Shown one piece after another: positions 14,992 to 21,560 of a DNA stretch of 24,377 nucleotides; the stretch's first letter is position 1; each line of letters opens with the position of its first letter. The notes beneath the pieces are model-generated. The model saw only the letters and a list, made by a program, of their open reading frames with translations, was not told the DNA's origin and searched no databases. Source of the stretch: a virus; the IMG/VR virus record IMGVR_UViG_3300028844_001649, positions 1 through 24,377 of that record. The stretch is one strand, 5' to 3'. The translations under genes and the position numbers were made by a program.

Positions 14992-16314
14992 TTACCTTTT
15001 TTCTCTGCCTAAATCTGTGTCTATGGATGCTTCTGGTTCTGCCTGTATTGCTTCTTCGTCGTCAACTCCAATGTCTGCTTCATCACCAAGTTCAGGTGCA
15101 ACTGCTCCTGCGTCAATGGATGCTTCACCAGTGATTGGTCCCATGGCTTTTTCTAAGTCAGACTTGGCAGTTTCTAATGCACCAATCAAAGTTGATATTG
15201 CTTGGTTAGTTCCATCATAGTATGCCTGTGTCTGATTAATACCAATTTCTTGCTTCATGGTTTGAGCAAGATTTGGTAAATCTTTGTACTGCATTTCTGC
15301 AATGTCTTCATACATTTTTGTAATTCTGTCTACCACATCTTGTGCGGCTAGTGTGACTTGAGCATCACCAACATCTGCTTCGTTGATTTGTTTGCTTTCT
15401 GGTAGTCTGCTCATGTACTTCTTTGCAATGGCATCTCTTCTGGCTTGATCAGCAGATGATATTGAACCTGCTTTGGCATGTCTTTTATTGATGTCCATCA
15501 CTGTTGCTTGTTCTTGTTTGGATCCATGTTGCATCACAACTGCTAGTGCGTTTTCGGCATGTAGGTTGTTTGCTTCGTTGTCAGCATAATCTTTTTTAGT
15601 GAATCTTTCGTTTGTGATTTCTACTGCTTCACCTAATGAATCTCTATTGTCTTGAATGTATGCAATGATGTCTCTCCATACTGCATTCATGGTTGAATCT
15701 GTGCATAGTTGACTCAACTGATCAAACTGTGCCATAGTTCCATCTACGTAAATGTTTACTGGTGCATCAACTTCAAAGTCTGTGCCATCATCTAATGTGC
15801 CCATTTCTGTATTTTCTCTGACTTTCTTTTTCTTGTGTGTGCCACATGATGATTCTGCATAATCCTGATTCTTTTCTTGTGCCGCTTCTTCGGCCGCTTC
15901 TCTGTCTTTTTTAACTTCTGCTTCTGTGGATCCAATGTAGTCTGCTAGATCTTGATCACTCATTGCACCAATAGGCTCTCCGCCTCCTGATTCTTCAATT
16001 TCATCATCTTCTTCATCTGTGATACCCTGTGTAGGCATTGAAGGCATGGATTTTTGTTGTCCTGTGCCGCCTGCATATGGCTCTGACAGTGCTTGTTGCA
16101 TCATCAATGCTTTTAAGTATGCTGGGTTTGATTGAGAAGTGTGCCTGTTTGTACTGCTTTGTACTTCTGCAACTATGGCAGATGTTTTTGCTAGTAATGT
16201 TTTGGCCTGTTCTAAGTTTAACTTTGACACATCAATTTTGGCATTGAAGTGGCTTTCCATAACTTTAGACACCTGTTGAGTTTTATTTTTTGCTAGTTCT
16301 TGAAGTTTCATCAT
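14992..16314 (-). CDS. Putative virion or head-assembly protein, acidic, 440 aa
   Basis: This 440-aa protein is very acidic and helical. It has an N-terminal helical part (to about 75, ending NPAYLKALMMQQAL), a Gly/Glu/Asp-rich linker (98-150), a middle domain (165-300) and a C-terminal helical part with an extremely acidic tail (405-435). Such a layout is known from scaffold-like and structural proteins of marine T4-like phages, but no catalytic motif is seen. Two internal sites fit the T4 prohead-protease pattern [I/L]-x-E|A: after E229 (SLGE|A) and after E312 (QINE|A). Two ATG codons in tandem start the gene after AAAGGA. An assignment to head assembly is inference. Confidence 0.65.
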   Translation of the reverse strand: MMKLQELAKNKTQQVSKVMESHFNAKIDVSKLNLEQAKTLLAKTSAIVAEVQSSTNRHTSQSNPAYLKALMMQQALSEPYAGGTGQQKSMPSMPTQGITDEEDDEIEESGGGEPIGAMSDQDLADYIGSTEAEVKKDREAAEEAAQEKNQDYAESSCGTHKKKKVRENTEMGTLDDGTDFEVDAPVNIYVDGTMAQFDQLSQLCTDSTMNAVWRDIIAYIQDNRDSLGEAVEITNERFTKKDYADNEANNLHAENALAVVMQHGSKQEQATVMDINKRHAKAGSISSADQARRDAIAKKYMSRLPESKQINEADVGDAQVTLAAQDVVDRITKMYEDIAEMQYKDLPNLAQTMKQEIGINQTQAYYDGTNQAISTLIGALETAKSDLEKAMGPITGEASIDAGAVAPELGDEADIGVDDEEAIQAEPEASIDTDLGREKR

Positions 16315-16768
16315 TAAATCCTTTTTCTTGACAGTATTTAGCCAAATCTATCATGTCTTGTAACTTAAATGTGGCTGTGTCTAATTTGTGTTCATTGTTG
16401 GACAGTTTAGTAAACATTAACTCTTGACGAAGTTCGTCATCTGTGGTTTGTGTGATATGCTCTTGTATCCTTATTTCTGCTTCTAATGATGATACTTTGG
16501 CATCGCATTTGATAATGTCGTTGGCTTCATTTTTATGATATTTGGCCAACACACAATATGCAATGGCATTTCTACCAGTGGCAAATTCGTGTATGAATTC
16601 ATCATTGCGATATACTTGATAGTATCCGTTTAATCTTGAAATTGTAAAATCTTTGAAAACTTTAAAATCATCTTTGGTTTTGATGATTACATTGTTGCCT
16701 AATTTTTTTAGGGTTGCTGACGCAATTGATTTAAACTTTCTGAAGGCGAGATCGGTACTGACTGACAT
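16283..16768 (-). CDS. Hypothetical T4-like phage protein, 161 aa
   Basis: No function is recognised. The start at ATG 16768 (MSVSTDLAFRKFKS) is preferred to an upstream in-frame GTG at 16780, which lies inside the previous gene. The N-terminal half is alpha/beta (NNVIIKTKDDFKVFK; LNGYYQVYRNDEFIHEFATG). The C-terminal half is a long charged helix (AEIRIQEHITQTTDDELRQE) ending in a basic tail. The 3' end overlaps the 440-aa gene by 32 bp. It is probably expressed late with its neighbours. Confidence 0.65.
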   Translation of the reverse strand: MSVSTDLAFRKFKSIASATLKKLGNNVIIKTKDDFKVFKDFTISRLNGYYQVYRNDEFIHEFATGRNAIAYCVLAKYHKNEANDIIKCDAKVSSLEAEIRIQEHITQTTDDELRQELMFTKLSNNEHKLDTATFKLQDMIDLAKYCQEKGFNDETSRTSKK

Positions 16769-16773
16769 GGCCG

Positions 16774-17082
16774 TTACCACAATACTTTAGTTAATAGCCA
16801 TCCTACGATACCTGCTAACATTGTGATAGCCGCGCCTGCCCAAGTAATCAACTGAGTTGATCTTCTGCGATCTAAGTGTGTGATTAAGTTTTTAATCTCT
16901 GCTACACTTGATTCTAGTGAATTAACTTTCTCTTCAACAGTATCCAGTTTTGATTCCAATGCGTTGTACCTCTCAGCACAGAGTTCCACATGAGCCTCTA
17001 AATTCTCTTTTTCAATCTGAGTCGTTGACTGCTTTAACAATGCCGTAATCTCCAATAGGATAATTCGAGCATTTACTTTCAA
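16774..17082 (-). CDS. Coiled-coil protein with C-terminal membrane anchor (XhlA-like), 102 aa
   Basis: Residues 20-70 form a strong heptad-type coiled coil (ALESKLDTVEEKVNSLESSV). A basic patch (HLDRRRSTQ) follows, then one C-terminal membrane span (LITWAGAAITMLAGIVGWLL). This architecture, with the coil exposed and the tail anchored, is that of XhlA-type phage proteins that assist holins, and of some spanin-like or virion membrane proteins. There is no in-frame ATG, so the start is probably TTG at 17082. A late-type promoter lies at 17139-17146. A lysis role is a hypothesis from architecture only. Confidence 0.6.
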   Translation of the reverse strand: MKVNARIILLEITALLKQSTTQIEKENLEAHVELCAERYNALESKLDTVEEKVNSLESSVAEIKNLITHLDRRRSTQLITWAGAAITMLAGIVGWLLTKVLW

Positions 17083-17138
17083 TGAGCCTATGTTTTGCCT
17101 GTTTGTGCCGTGTTAAGTTTGTAATTGCCTTATAACTT

Positions 17139-17146
17139 TATTTATC
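17139..17146 (-). promoter_or_regulatory. Late-type promoter (GATAAATA) for the 17082-14673 unit
   Basis: Minus-strand GATAAATA (seven of eight matches to TATAAATA) lies just inside the end of the 143-aa gene that stops at 17145. It is 57 bp before the TTG start of the coiled-coil gene. The 62-bp gap between the genes contains no other recognisable signal. Confidence 0.45.
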
Positions 17147-17576
17147 ACAAGGGGTTGATAATTGATGAGAAATATGTGTTGATGCGTGTGCCTTGAGTGT
17201 TGATCATGTGGTGTATTTTGGCAGTTTCAGTTAATCCTTCAATCACAGGCACTGAATCAAAATCATGGTTTAAAGAACCTACAGGTGATTGCACCGTGCC
17301 GTATGAATCCATATGCTCTGAATCAAATCCAAATGACCATACGTCGTATTTAAACACAGACGGCATGTAATACTCACCAAAATTATATTGATCAATATCT
17401 ATGTTGGATATTTTTTTAGGTGAATGTGTGATGATAGGTTGTGATCTCAACGAAATCAACTGTATGAATGTTTCGTAATTGCGTTGTTGATTACGCATGA
17501 ATTTTTCTGCGTCTGTTTTGGGTCTGCGTACAAAATTAGTACACGTGATATCTATCAGTGTGTAACATATAATCAT
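17145..17576 (-). CDS. Hypothetical protein, 143 aa
   Basis: No family is recognised. The protein has a charged, Arg/Gln-rich helical part (FVRRPKTDAEKFMRNQQRNY), then a segment rich in aromatic and polar residues (IDIDQYNFGEYYMPSVFKYDVWSFGF). The ATG at 17576 overlaps the stop of the upstream gene (ATGA), so the two are coupled. It ends at 17145 next to a late-type promoter. There is no membrane segment or signal peptide. Confidence 0.6.
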   Translation of the reverse strand: MIICYTLIDITCTNFVRRPKTDAEKFMRNQQRNYETFIQLISLRSQPIITHSPKKISNIDIDQYNFGEYYMPSVFKYDVWSFGFDSEHMDSYGTVQSPVGSLNHDFDSVPVIEGLTETAKIHHMINTQGTRINTYFSSIINPL

Positions 17577-17827
17577 TTGCGTGTCAGTGCCAATACTACC
17601 AACAGTTTATCTAATGCTTCTTTGATTGCCGGATTTGAATTTGCTAACTGCTCCAATTCTGATTGATATGTTTCAAGTTGTTGCCAATAGGTAGGAGGTT
17701 CTTGAGGAGTGATCCTTTGTCTGAGTATGCCTGCTCCTGCAATTTTACGTCTGTACACTGTTTTACCACCATCAGGTGATTCATACACGTACTTTTCTTC
17801 TAGTTCTAATTGTGTCTGTTTGGACAT
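17573..17827 (-). CDS. Hypothetical protein, 84 aa
   Basis: The start at ATG 17827 (MSKQTQLELEEKYVYESPDG) is preferred. The longer frame from TTG 17872 or ATG 17857 would run through the terminator hairpin at 17857-17889. The N-terminal half is charged (GGKTVYRRKIAG). The C-terminal half is a helix (YWQQLETYQSELEQLANS...) ending in LLVVLALTRK. No clear RBS is present. It is coupled to the next gene by an ATGA overlap. Function unknown. Confidence 0.6.
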   Translation of the reverse strand: MSKQTQLELEEKYVYESPDGGKTVYRRKIAGAGILRQRITPQEPPTYWQQLETYQSELEQLANSNPAIKEALDKLLVVLALTRK

Positions 17828-17856
17828 ACACGTACTTATCTGTATGCTTACGGCCA

Positions 17857-17889
17857 TAAAAAAAGGCACCAAAATAATGATGCCTTTTT
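17857..17889 (-). terminator. Rho-independent terminator after the 18254-17916 gene
   Basis: In the minus-strand RNA, an A run and GGCAUC pair with GGUGCC and a U run (one G-U pair), with an 8-base loop AUUAUUUU. The stem is therefore up to 11 bp with a U tract of 7. It lies 27 bp after the stop of the short virion-like gene and isolates that gene as a single-gene unit. Confidence 0.8.
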
Positions 17890-17915
17890 AATTGTAGATA
17901 ATAGTTTAAGTCTAA

Positions 17916-18254
17916 TTATGCACTTACTATAACTTGTCCACCAGCAGTAACTGCCGCCGCCGCAAAGTTATATGAGTCAACTGTACCTATGTTTCTGATT
18001 GCAACTTGTAATGAAGCCGCATCCCACTGACTACCGTCAACTGCAATGTTTACTAAACCTGCTGTTCCTTCTGAGTCAAATACGATTGGGTTAACTGCTT
18101 GTGCTAATGCTTCTAAAGATGAACCAATTCCACCTTTACCAGATATATCTGTACCTGAGCCATCACAATCAATAACGAAAAATGATACGTTGTTTGTTGA
18201 GTATAGGGTTGCATGTGCATGACCTAAACCGTTTGTTCTTGTAAATGAAGCCAT
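17916..18254 (-). CDS. Putative abundant virion protein (decoration-like), 112 aa
   Basis: This small beta-rich protein of 112 residues begins MASFTRTNGLGHAHATLYST. It is rich in Gly, Ala, Val and Ser and ends with SYNFAAAAVTAGGQVIVSA, a style common to small capsid decoration or structural proteins of marine T4-like phages. No enzyme motif is visible. Expression signals are unusually strong: GAGGAG before the ATG, a separate 5' region of 160 bp with a hairpin at 18280-18301, a GGTAAATA late-type element at 18309-18316 and its own terminator. These point to a highly expressed single gene. The decoration role is inference. Confidence 0.6.
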   Translation of the reverse strand: MASFTRTNGLGHAHATLYSTNNVSFFVIDCDGSGTDISGKGGIGSSLEALAQAVNPIVFDSEGTAGLVNIAVDGSQWDAASLQVAIRNIGTVDSYNFAAAAVTAGGQVIVSA

Positions 18255-18279
18255 TTTGTACTTCTCCTCTTAATGTTTA

Positions 18280-18301
18280 GGGATAAGATACATTCTTTCC
18301 C
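18280..18301 (-). other. 5' leader hairpin of the 18254-17916 gene
   Basis: GGGAAAGA pairs with TCTTATCCC (one bulged base) around a 5-6 base loop, about 26 bases before the ATG. It has no U tract, so it is unlikely to be a terminator. A 5' hairpin that protects an abundant late mRNA is one possibility. Confidence 0.35.
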
Positions 18302-18308
18302 TTACACT

Positions 18309-18316
18309 TATTTACC
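18309..18316 (-). promoter_or_regulatory. Weak late-type promoter candidate (GGTAAATA)
   Basis: Minus-strand GGTAAATA matches six of eight bases of TATAAATA and lies 55 bp before the ATG of the virion-like gene, upstream of the leader hairpin. The rest of the 160-bp gap (18255-18416) holds no convincing sigma70 promoter and no credible gene. This element is the best candidate but weak. Confidence 0.3.
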
Positions 18317-18416
18317 AAAAACACACTGTCTTTAATAAGTACTTTTATGAGATTCATAGAAAAACATTCACATATATTCAGATCTATAGCATTACACGTG
18401 GCTATAATATTGCTTT

Positions 18417-18986
18417 TTACGATTTCGTAGGAGTAATTTTAGCAGACTTCATGAATATCATGTATAAGTCTGTGTTGATAGGACGTCTAACTGTTTGTAG
18501 TATTCTAGTGATGGCTGAACGTTTAACGGCAGGAGATTGTTTCTGCCAATCCTGTGCTATTCTTCGCATCCATAACTGATCACCTTTAAGGCCTCTGAAA
18601 CGTCTTTGCAGTATCATCATGAACTGTGAAAAGTCTTGTTCATTTAATATGCCATTGCCCATGTCACGCAATATACGTTTTAATCTCAACTCAGGCAATA
18701 CAATATCCCAGTTGTTGAACAACTTGTCTGCGTATTTCTTTTGTTCTGTGATCAACGTAATGATGTTGTACAAGTCTGTTTGTGATTGTCTGAAACCTTT
18801 GAAGTTCTGAAATGACATAGTGTTTTGTGCATATTTGATTGCTTGAGATTGATCAATGTAATACATGAACTTTAGCATCAACATGTGATCAAACATCAAT
18901 CCTGCCAGTGTCTGTACATCTGTGCCTTTCACAGACTCCAGTTTACGATACATTCTGGCTTCAACTAATTCTTTGATAAATTCCAT
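18417..18986 (-). CDS. Putative internal head protein with capsid-targeting leader, 189 aa
   Basis: This is an all-helical protein of 189 residues, rich in Met, Gln, Arg and aromatic residues. It has no recognised domain and no membrane span, although the segment FDHMLMLKFMYYIDQ is hydrophobic. Its N-terminus MEFIKELVE|AR fits the T4 prohead-protease site [I/L]-x-E|A. It is very like the capsid-targeting leaders of the T4 internal head proteins and Alt, which are cut off in the prohead. The ATG overlaps the stop of the 588-aa gene (TAATG). Function after packaging is unknown. Confidence 0.6.
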   Translation of the reverse strand: MEFIKELVEARMYRKLESVKGTDVQTLAGLMFDHMLMLKFMYYIDQSQAIKYAQNTMSFQNFKGFRQSQTDLYNIITLITEQKKYADKLFNNWDIVLPELRLKRILRDMGNGILNEQDFSQFMMILQRRFRGLKGDQLWMRRIAQDWQKQSPAVKRSAITRILQTVRRPINTDLYMIFMKSAKITPTKS

Positions 18987-20752
18987 TATATGTTTTTAGC
19001 AAAGTTGGCTCTGCTAAACCTCAATCTGTCTACTAGTTTTAATCCTGCTGACACATAACCTTCATGCCCTGCTTCGCCATCCACAGATGCTTGAATACCA
19101 GATCCTTGTGAATCCAATGCTCTGATAACCTGTGTCTTGGCCACTGCAATGGTATTGAATATGTTGAATATCACCAACACCGCCTGCATGTTTTTGCTCA
19201 CATACTGTTCCATTCTTTGATACTTGACCTCAGTGACTTTGGTTTTTGCAAACTGTAAAAACTGTGATGCCATGTTGTTGAAGTTGCCTTCTCTGACTTT
19301 TTGATTGGCAAATGCTTTCATCAGTGCTGGCAAGTCTGCCATTTTTAATTCACGCAATGTTGCAGGATCAAACAATCCATCAATGGCTTGAGCATTGGCA
19401 GAAACGTTGGATGCAATTTTGTTCAGTATGTCTTCAGGTATATCAATCTTTGGTGCATCTTGCATCTTAGGACCAAAAAATTGTATGTCGCCTGCTTTGA
19501 ACACACCCATGTTATCAAATGGTGAACCATTGGCAGTGTGTACTGCAATACCAAACTTGGATTGAGCAATCTTCTTGCCTAGATCTGACGTGGCATCAAT
19601 AGAGTATGTCACTGTGTTGGGTGTGAATGTAATCATGTTGTTTGTAGTGTTGGGAGTACCTGCATATAGCAGATCCCCCATGAACCATGCATCACCTGAT
19701 GGTGTTGCTGATTCCAATGATGACCAAATGGCTTTATACATATTGATCAATCCTGTTCTATCTCCAGGACGCATGTTCATAATACGTTCTAGTTCTTCGG
19801 GCGATTTAGCAATGCCGTTATAACCTTTGGCAGTGTATCCTGCTTTGTCAGTTAAAAAGAATTCTCCGTTTTGTCTACCAAATATGATTGCTGGTTTACC
19901 GTCCCACTTAATAGTGATGTCTTGTGCCTTTGATGGCAACTGCTTGAGCATTGTAACCGCTTGTAAGGCACCTTTAGATCCTTGTGAGAATATCAAATCC
20001 TCAGGATGTTCTATACGAGCACCTTCAATCAACACAGTCATACTTTGGTTTACTATTCTATCTCTCAAACGTGCCATGAAATTTTGATCTTCAAATGTCA
20101 GTCCATCTCTGGCAAATGCATCTTTGGCATCCTGTGTCATGGCTTGATAGTCTTTGTTGTTTTTAATTTTTGCTATAATTGATTCTACATTTTCTAAATC
20201 TTTAGCAGATCCGCCAACCAGTACTTTAGCAATAGTATCAGGATCTTTGGAAATCAGTTTGTTAGTGACTCTGTCTGTGAGTCCGTTTTTGTATGACCAT
20301 TTCATGCCTTTGTACTTGGCAATAGAGGCCATCATAATGTGTCTGTGTACACCTTTGAACTGTGAATCACCTGATGCTGACAATGAAAACTTTTGCCATG
20401 TAGGATCACCAAACATAAAGTCTGTTTGCACATACCCATTACCTGGGTTGCCTGCAATAGGTGTTTTCATGTGTACGTTGTCACCCGACTTGGCAATGTC
20501 TTGATCTTCAACTCCTGATGTTTTTAGTTTGGCAATCAGTTGCTCTTTGGATGTTTGCGTGATATCTACTGCAAGATCTAAATCACCTGATGATGCTTTT
20601 TTGCCTGTGGTACCCAGCATGTTATCACTCAAAGGCAGTCCTGTGAGTTTTTCTAAATAATTAATTGTGGGTTGTATGTCTTGAAGATTGATTCTTTGTG
20701 TAGCAGGTTTACCATCTACTTTAAATACATTGCCACCTTCTTTGAGAATCAT
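18986..20752 (-). CDS. Two-domain protein: Pol-beta-type nucleotidyltransferase motif plus ligase-like KxDG domain
   Basis: This 588-aa protein is probably a DUF6267-type protein of T4-like phages (named from memory, unchecked). Residues 54-63 (SSGDLDLAVD) give the D57-x-D59 pair after a Ser/Gly turn, and D111 in VQTDFMF fits the third Asp of Pol-beta-type nucleotidyltransferases. Residues 279-290 (ITIKWDGKPAII) match motif I (K-x-D-G, K282) of ATP-dependent DNA/RNA ligases. WFMGDLLYAGT (357-365) resembles motif III, and KFGIAVHT (399-406) may be IIIa. Motifs IV and V are not clear, so ligase activity is doubtful. Residues 430-588 are mostly helical. The start MILKE|GG fits a prohead-protease leader. 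GGAG precedes the ATG and overlaps the upstream stop. Confidence 0.65.
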   Translation of the reverse strand: MILKEGGNVFKVDGKPATQRINLQDIQPTINYLEKLTGLPLSDNMLGTTGKKASSGDLDLAVDITQTSKEQLIAKLKTSGVEDQDIAKSGDNVHMKTPIAGNPGNGYVQTDFMFGDPTWQKFSLSASGDSQFKGVHRHIMMASIAKYKGMKWSYKNGLTDRVTNKLISKDPDTIAKVLVGGSAKDLENVESIIAKIKNNKDYQAMTQDAKDAFARDGLTFEDQNFMARLRDRIVNQSMTVLIEGARIEHPEDLIFSQGSKGALQAVTMLKQLPSKAQDITIKWDGKPAIIFGRQNGEFFLTDKAGYTAKGYNGIAKSPEELERIMNMRPGDRTGLINMYKAIWSSLESATPSGDAWFMGDLLYAGTPNTTNNMITFTPNTVTYSIDATSDLGKKIAQSKFGIAVHTANGSPFDNMGVFKAGDIQFFGPKMQDAPKIDIPEDILNKIASNVSANAQAIDGLFDPATLRELKMADLPALMKAFANQKVREGNFNNMASQFLQFAKTKVTEVKYQRMEQYVSKNMQAVLVIFNIFNTIAVAKTQVIRALDSQGSGIQASVDGEAGHEGYVSAGLKLVDRLRFSRANFAKNI

Positions 20753-20753
20753 G

Positions 20754-21269
20754 TTAAACTCCTGCTAACTGTTTAATTTGTTGTAGTTCAGGGTTATTTG
20801 TTGGATTGTTTTGTGCCGCTTTTGTGGCTAATGCTATTATTTGTTTGTCTTTTTGTTGTTGTGTCATTGTGGTTGCTATTTGTTTGCCACTGGCAATACT
20901 CAAGTTTAATATTTTTTCAAACTCATTTGCCGCTATGTTTCTGTTTCTAGGTTGCTGACTGATTTTACTCACTGCTTGATTGACTGCTGTTTTGAGTTCA
21001 GCATCTGCTGATGATAGACTCAATGTACCTAACAATGTTTGATCAATCCAATTTGTTAAATATCCAGATAGTTTGTTTCCTAAAGGTTGATAGTTGTTCT
21101 GTGCTTCAGCCTTGCCTAAGGATTTGATCCATGTCTTAGATGACATGTTTGCAATCTGACCAATTTGATTAGATTTCACTGCTGTCTGTACGCCAGTCAT
21201 AGCCGCACCGCCTACTTGTTTGAGTTTGTCTAGGAAACCTGCTTCGTTGATGATATCATTAATTTTCAT
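20754..21269 (-). CDS. Putative internal head protein with capsid-targeting leader, 171 aa
   Basis: This protein of 171 residues is rich in Gln, Asn, Ala and Ser, mostly helical, with no recognised domain. Its N-terminus MKINDIINE|AG fits the T4 prohead-protease site [I/L]-x-E|A after a nine-residue amphipathic leader, as in T4 IPIII-type proteins. The segment after the leader (FLDKLKQVGGAAMTGVQTAV) is a basic amphipathic helix. It overlaps the 81-aa gene by 11 bp and ends just before the 588-aa gene. A DNA-associated head protein is possible but unproven. Confidence 0.6.
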   Translation of the reverse strand: MKINDIINEAGFLDKLKQVGGAAMTGVQTAVKSNQIGQIANMSSKTWIKSLGKAEAQNNYQPLGNKLSGYLTNWIDQTLLGTLSLSSADAELKTAVNQAVSKISQQPRNRNIAANEFEKILNLSIASGKQIATTMTQQQKDKQIIALATKAAQNNPTNNPELQQIKQLAGV

Positions 21270-21504
21270 CTTTGCGTCTCACTGACCTAGTGAATTTTCT
21301 TGGATCTCTATTTTTAATAGCATTGACAAATTTACGTTGTAAATCTTCTGCTTGTTCAGGAGTGTACAAACTATCAATCTGCTCAAAGATGTTGATTGCA
21401 CTGTGTATGATATTGTTCGCACGACTTTCTACTATGTGGTTCTTGTCCTTACGGATTGACATAGTATTAAGTTCTTCTAGTATGCTTCTTGTTTTACGTT
21501 GCAT
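21259..21504 (-). CDS. Small basic protein, 81 aa, first gene of the head-protein cassette
   Basis: This charged helical protein of 81 residues starts MQRKTRSILEELNTMS and ends with a very basic tail (FTRSVRRKDEN). It contains IVE|S at residues 24-27 and ILEE near residues 8-11, only loosely like a prohead-protease site, so membership of the leader-bearing group is less certain than for the next three genes. GGAG precedes the ATG and a GATAAATA late-type promoter lies 22-29 bp upstream. Function unknown. Confidence 0.6.
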   Translation of the reverse strand: MQRKTRSILEELNTMSIRKDKNHIVESRANNIIHSAINIFEQIDSLYTPEQAEDLQRKFVNAIKNRDPRKFTRSVRRKDEN

Positions 21505-21525
21505 AGGTTTCTCCGAGTCAACAAG

Positions 21526-21533
21526 TATTTATC
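21526..21533 (-). promoter_or_regulatory. Late-type promoter (GATAAATA) for the 21504-18417 cassette
   Basis: Minus-strand GATAAATA lies 22 bp before the ATG at 21504, so transcription would start near 21520 with a leader of about 16 bases carrying GGAG. A weaker sigma70-like pair (TATAAT at 21555-21560, TGAACA 17 bp upstream at 21578-21583) lies just before it and may add early transcription. The gap after the helicase holds nothing else. Confidence 0.5.
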
Positions 21534-21560
21534 GTCAACTCATACCAAACTAATATTATA

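Noticed and set aside
7102-17840. Repeated GATAAGTA octamers on the minus strand (near 7105, 10590, 14347 and 17836) as a second promoter class
   Set aside because: Two lie inside coding sequence and the distances to gene starts differ widely (6 to about 100 bp). In AT-rich DNA a few copies are expected.
18255-18416. A 26-aa minus-strand frame starting MNLIKVLIKD
   Set aside because: No RBS, and it runs through the late-promoter-like element and leader hairpin of the next gene. The stretch is better explained as a leader region.
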